Shown here in pieces: positions 41,916 through 44,532 of a stretch of DNA of 44,532 bases. A program made the position numbers and the translations under genes. The notes under the pieces were generated by a model. That model did no database searches and was not told the origin of the DNA. It saw only the letters and a list, made by a program, of their open reading frames with translations. Source of the DNA: an uncultured Mailhella sp. (GTDB taxonomy: Bacteria; Desulfobacterota; Desulfovibrionia; Desulfovibrionales; Desulfovibrionaceae); assembly GCF_947631555.1 (NCBI RefSeq), contig NZ_CANRLT010000012.1, forward strand, positions 1 to 44,532. Reading direction: 5' to 3'. Numbering within the stretch: the stretch's first letter is position 1; every line of letters starts with the position of its first letter.

Positions 41916-43235
41916 ATGGATATTCTTCGTTCTCTGCGCCGTGCCTTGGGCGTGGCGGTACTGGCGGTCTTTGCCGCGGCCTTCGCCGTCACCGGGCACG
42001 CCGCCACCATGGTAGACATTTACGGCCCGGGCCAGAACCGGATCAATCTGGCTATGGCTGCTCCCCTCACCGCGCCGGAGCAGCGCGCCACAGGACTGGG
42101 CGCCGCGCTTCACGAGGCCATCGAGACGGATCTCAATTTCCTGCCCTTCATGCGGCTCACCCCGCAGGCCGCAGTGCTGGGCGGCACGGTGCTTTCCGGC
42201 TGGCAGGGGGCGACGGTGGATTTCAAGCGCTTCCAGATCGCCGGGGCCGACCTTCTGGTCACGGCGCACTGGCCTTCCGGCGACGGCGAGAATTCCACGG
42301 TGGAACTGCGCGTGTTCGAGACGTATTCGGGCAAGTTCGTGTTCGGCAACGCCTATTCCGGCGTCACCCGCGCGGAAGTGCCCAATGTGGCGGATCGCTT
42401 CTGTGATGACCTCATGCAGGCACTCACCGGAGCGCGCGGCTTCTTCAGCAGCATGATCGCCTTCGTCAAGGGCAACGGCTACAAGCGGGACGTATGGGTG
42501 GCCCGCGCCACGGGCCGCGATCTGCGTCAGGTGACCAACCTCCCCGGATCGGCCATGTCGCCGTCCTGGTCGCCCGATGGCCGCTACATCGTCTTCAGCC
42601 ATTTCGATAACAGCACTCACGCACTGTGCGTCTTTGACCGCATGTCCAATCAGGTCAAGCGCATCCGCTTCCCCGGCAATACGGTCATCGGCCCTTGTTT
42701 TCTGCCGGACAACCGCGTGGCCGTGAGCCTGTCCACCGGGCATTATCCGGACATCTTCCTGCTTAACCGCCAGTTCCAGAGAGAACGGCCGCTCGAGCAG
42801 AGTTCCGCCATCAACGTCTCCCCATCCTTTGACGCCACGGGTACGAAAATGGCCTTCACGTCCAGCCGTCTGGGAAATCCGCAGGTCTTTTTAAAGGATC
42901 TGAACACCGGCAGCGTGTCGCGTGTGAGCATGGACGGTTCGTATAATTCCGAGCCGTGCATCAGCCCCGACGGGACGCTGGTGGCCTATACCAAGGCTAC
43001 GCCTTCGGGTTTCCGGATCTTTGTCCGTGACCTTATCACGGGCAGCGACCAGCAGATTTCCTACGGCCCTGGCCGCGACGAGCAGCCCGCCTTTGCGCCG
43101 GACAGCTACTTCGTGGCATTCACGTCTACAAGAAGCGGTACGCAGCAGATTTACCTCACGACGCGGCATGGCGGCGAGGCCAAACTGCTTTCCACCGGCA
43201 AGGGAAACGCGGCGTTTCCCCGCTGGGGCAAGTAA
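41916..43235 (+). CDS. tolB: Tol-Pal system periplasmic beta-propeller TolB
   Basis: TolB works with Pal and TolA in outer membrane constriction during division. The 439-residue protein has a signal peptide (LGVAVLAVFAAAFAVTGHA), an N-terminal alpha/beta domain (to about residue 170) and a six-bladed propeller of WD/PD40-type blades (SPSWSPDGRYIVFSHFD, SPSFDATGTKMAFTSS, EPCISPDGTLVAYTK, QPAFAPDSYFVAFTST). ATG 41916 is chosen after GAGG and as the natural signal start. tolQRA are not in the window; pal follows with a separate promoter. Confidence 0.94.
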   Translation: MDILRSLRRALGVAVLAVFAAAFAVTGHAATMVDIYGPGQNRINLAMAAPLTAPEQRATGLGAALHEAIETDLNFLPFMRLTPQAAVLGGTVLSGWQGATVDFKRFQIAGADLLVTAHWPSGDGENSTVELRVFETYSGKFVFGNAYSGVTRAEVPNVADRFCDDLMQALTGARGFFSSMIAFVKGNGYKRDVWVARATGRDLRQVTNLPGSAMSPSWSPDGRYIVFSHFDNSTHALCVFDRMSNQVKRIRFPGNTVIGPCFLPDNRVAVSLSTGHYPDIFLLNRQFQRERPLEQSSAINVSPSFDATGTKMAFTSSRLGNPQVFLKDLNTGSVSRVSMDGSYNSEPCISPDGTLVAYTKATPSGFRIFVRDLITGSDQQISYGPGRDEQPAFAPDSYFVAFTSTRSGTQQIYLTTRHGGEAKLLSTGKGNAAFPRWGK

Positions 43236-43275
43236 AGTTTTTTAAATTTATCTGCGAAATACCGGTTAAGTTTAC

Positions 43276-43303
43276 TTGACAAGTTGTGTGGCGGGAGTAG
43301 TAT
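43276..43303 (+). promoter_or_regulatory. Promoter of pal
   Basis: A consensus TTGACA (43276-43281) and TAGTAT (43298-43303) are 16 bases apart. It suggests pal can be expressed independently of tolB. Confidence 0.65.
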
Positions 43304-43402
43304 CCCCTTTCGCACAAAGTTCAGTTTCTTTCCGTGTCTTATCAAGACGATGGAGAGCCGGAAGGAAAAAATATTATGTGTCAACTCTCAGGAGGAGTTA
43401 CC

Positions 43403-43888
43403 ATGAAAGCTTTCAAGACGTTTGGTATGGTTATGGTTCTCGCCCTGGCTCTCGCCATGGGCGCTGGCTGCGCGAAGAAGAACACGGAAGCCGACACCGC
43501 GGCTCCTGTGGCCGACTCCGGCAACGCCGCTCTTGACGCCGCCGCTCAGCAGATCACTGACGGCATCGTGTACTTCGACTTCGACAAGTACGACATCAAG
43601 GCCGAATACCGCGACATGCTGCAGCAGAAGGCTGAACTCATGAAGCAGTATCCTTCCATCAAGGTTCGTATCGAAGGCAACTGCGACGAACGCGGCACTC
43701 AGGAATACAACCTCGCCCTTGGCGAACGCCGCGCCCGCGCTGCCTATGAATACATGATCCGCCTCGGCGTGCCTGCCGACCAGCTGGAAATGATCTCCTT
43801 CGGTAAGGAACGTCCCGCTGTTCAGGGTTCCGGCGAAGCCGTGTGGTCCAAGAACCGCCGCGACGACTTCAACGTCATCGCCCGCTAA
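43403..43888 (+). CDS. pal: Peptidoglycan-associated lipoprotein Pal
   Basis: Pal anchors the outer membrane to peptidoglycan and partners TolB. The 161-residue protein has a lipoprotein signal ending MGAGC, with Cys23 as the lipidation site, a short linker, and an OmpA-like domain. It contains GIVYFDFDKYDIKAEYRDML and the peptidoglycan-binding run IEGNCDERGTQEYNLALGERRA. AGGAGGAG precedes ATG 43403. It is followed by a strong terminator. Confidence 0.96.
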   Translation: MKAFKTFGMVMVLALALAMGAGCAKKNTEADTAAPVADSGNAALDAAAQQITDGIVYFDFDKYDIKAEYRDMLQQKAELMKQYPSIKVRIEGNCDERGTQEYNLALGERRARAAYEYMIRLGVPADQLEMISFGKERPAVQGSGEAVWSKNRRDDFNVIAR

Positions 43889-43902
43889 GTTGGTTTGAAG
43901 AG

Positions 43903-43940
43903 AAGGCTGCCTTTCCCCGGTTGGAGAGGCAGCCTTTTTT
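43903..43940 (+). terminator. Rho-independent terminator of pal
   Basis: AAGGCTGCC and GGCAGCCTT form a stem followed by TTTTTT, directly before the tRNA gene. Confidence 0.95.
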
Positions 43941-43945
43941 GTGTT

Positions 43946-44020
43946 CGGGGCGTGGCGCAGGGGTAGCGCGTCTGCTTTGGGAGCAGAAAGTCGCTGGTTC
44001 AAATCCGGCCGCCCCGACCA
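43946..44020 (+). tRNA. tRNA-Pro (anticodon UGG)
   Basis: A complete cloverleaf: acceptor CGGGGCG/CGCCCCG, D arm GCGC-AGGGGTA-GCGC, anticodon arm TCTGC-TTTGGGA-GCAGA with TGG at its centre, T arm GCTGG-TTCAAAT-CCGGC, discriminator A and an encoded CCA. UGG reads CCN proline codons. It begins six bases after the pal terminator's T-run. tRNA genes are common island attachment sites, and the stretch to its right is repeat-rich. Confidence 0.97.
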
Positions 44021-44044
44021 TATTAATTTGTCTTTGTTTACAAT

Positions 44045-44083
44045 GGGTTGCGGATGTTACATCCGCAGCCCTTTTCTTTTTCT
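44045..44083 (+). terminator. Terminator after tRNA-Pro
   Basis: GGGTTGCGGATG, loop TTA, and its complement ending CAGCCC, followed by a T/C run. Confidence 0.9.
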
Positions 44084-44532
44084 GGAGGCTCATTTTCGGA
44101 AAAAGATAAAAAAAAGATAAAAATATCATAGCTCTTAATGCGGCAGCGCGGCAGGATGAAGAGGTCTTGTCAACGGCGTACGCACCGTGCGGTTCGGTAA
44201 CTAGGGATTTATGTTTTTGCCTGTTCCAACCTTTATCCGCCGGAGACGCACGGCAGTGCGCTTGGAGCGACGACCCCGTACTCTTCCCCCGCTGCCGCAA
44301 AGAAGTGCGTGGCAAGCTCGCTATCAGCTCGCTGACGCTCGCGCCGTCCGGCAGCCAGGGAAAAGCAAGATGGTTTTCCTTCTCTGCTTTGCTGGTTATG
44401 GCGGAAGGGCGGGCTGCCGCACTTCGCAGGGGTACGATGCCCCCTCACAGCGCACAAAAATGGGGCCCCACCGGCATAGCCGGTGGTTCCCCCTATGCGC
44501 CTGTAAGGCTTTCTTACCAGCCGCGCCCTAAC
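44084..44532. other. Gene-free, repeat-bearing right edge
   Basis: A short AT-rich stretch (about 44095-44130) is followed by GC-rich sequence with no credible gene. It carries the inverted 27-bp repeat core (44318-44344). A strong hairpin lies near the end: GGGG, CCACCGGC-ATA-GCCGGTGG, CCCC at 44462-44492. The hairpin resembles subterminal hairpins of REP or IS200/IS605-type elements, but no transposase is seen before the edge. Confidence 0.5.
44318..44344 (-). repeat. Inverted copy of the 27-bp repeat core
   Basis: Read on the minus strand this is identical by eye to the 27-bp core at 19577-19603 and 19666-19692 (GCGCGAGCGTCAGC...). It shows that the repeat is dispersed and occurs in both orientations. 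Confidence 0.9.

Noticed and set aside
44211..44531. 106-codon open frame at the right edge
   Set aside because: Arg/Pro-rich low-complexity translation through repeats and hairpins; no ribosome site.

Overview
The window looks like chromosome of a Gram-negative sulfate-reducer-type bacterium, most likely family Desulfovibrionaceae (Desulfovibrio, Bilophila or Mailhella-like). This rests on GC-rich core genes, an outer-membrane and Tol-Pal gene set (lptD, lnt, tolB, pal), the zapB-zapA-RNA-rnase Y arrangement, paired IHF/HU genes and a NikKMLQO-type nickel transporter. The assignment is inference from gene content; no marker such as 16S rRNA is present.

Left edge (1-1690): an AT-rich, edge-truncated IS1-family transposase lies next to a phage-type protein with a probable BECR nuclease-like C-terminus. 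This is accessory DNA abutting the core chromosome. Then come class II aldolase (fba), an L,D-transpeptidase, serS, a translationally coupled TPR / unknown 133-residue / cysteine-cluster operon, a 2[4Fe-4S] ferredoxin, thrC, hisH-hisF, a small lipoprotein, asd and a class IV aminotransferase. Several of these serve amino acid synthesis (Thr, His, aspartate family).

Middle (13.8-24 kb): a PD-(D/E)XK-like restriction/DNA-binding type protein, topA with four zinc ribbons, a radical SAM protein, a HIT-IHF pair, a 0.6 kb intergenic region carrying a tandem palindromic repeat, hisG, hisI, rny, a candidate 6S RNA, zapA and a ZapB-like coiled-coil gene.

Envelope and translation block (24-32.6 kb): alr diverges from an lptD-comM(yifB)-lnt-prfB cluster. 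prfB carries the classic programmed +1 frameshift and an SPY in place of the SPF codon-reading tripeptide. A second IHF/HU gene follows.

Sensor and metal block (32.9-41.8 kb): an orphan periplasmic solute-binding protein overlaps a hybrid histidine kinase, which suggests a ligand sensing pair without a transporter. The convergent nikK-nikM-nikL-nikQ-nikO operon encodes an ECF-type nickel (or cobalt) importer whose ATPase ends in a His-rich tail. A near-identical 10-bp direct repeat lies in its putative promoter. Downstream on the other strand are two fluoride-channel genes, the first frameshifted near its start, and a GIY-YIG protein.

Right edge: tolB and pal with good promoters, tRNA-Pro(UGG), and a repeat-bearing non-coding stretch that contains an inverted copy of the 27-bp core seen at 19.6 kb. 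The strongest leads are the binding protein/kinase pair, the operator-like repeats upstream of nikK, the frameshifted fluC, the dispersed repeat, the candidate 6S RNA and the BECR-domain protein at the island edge.
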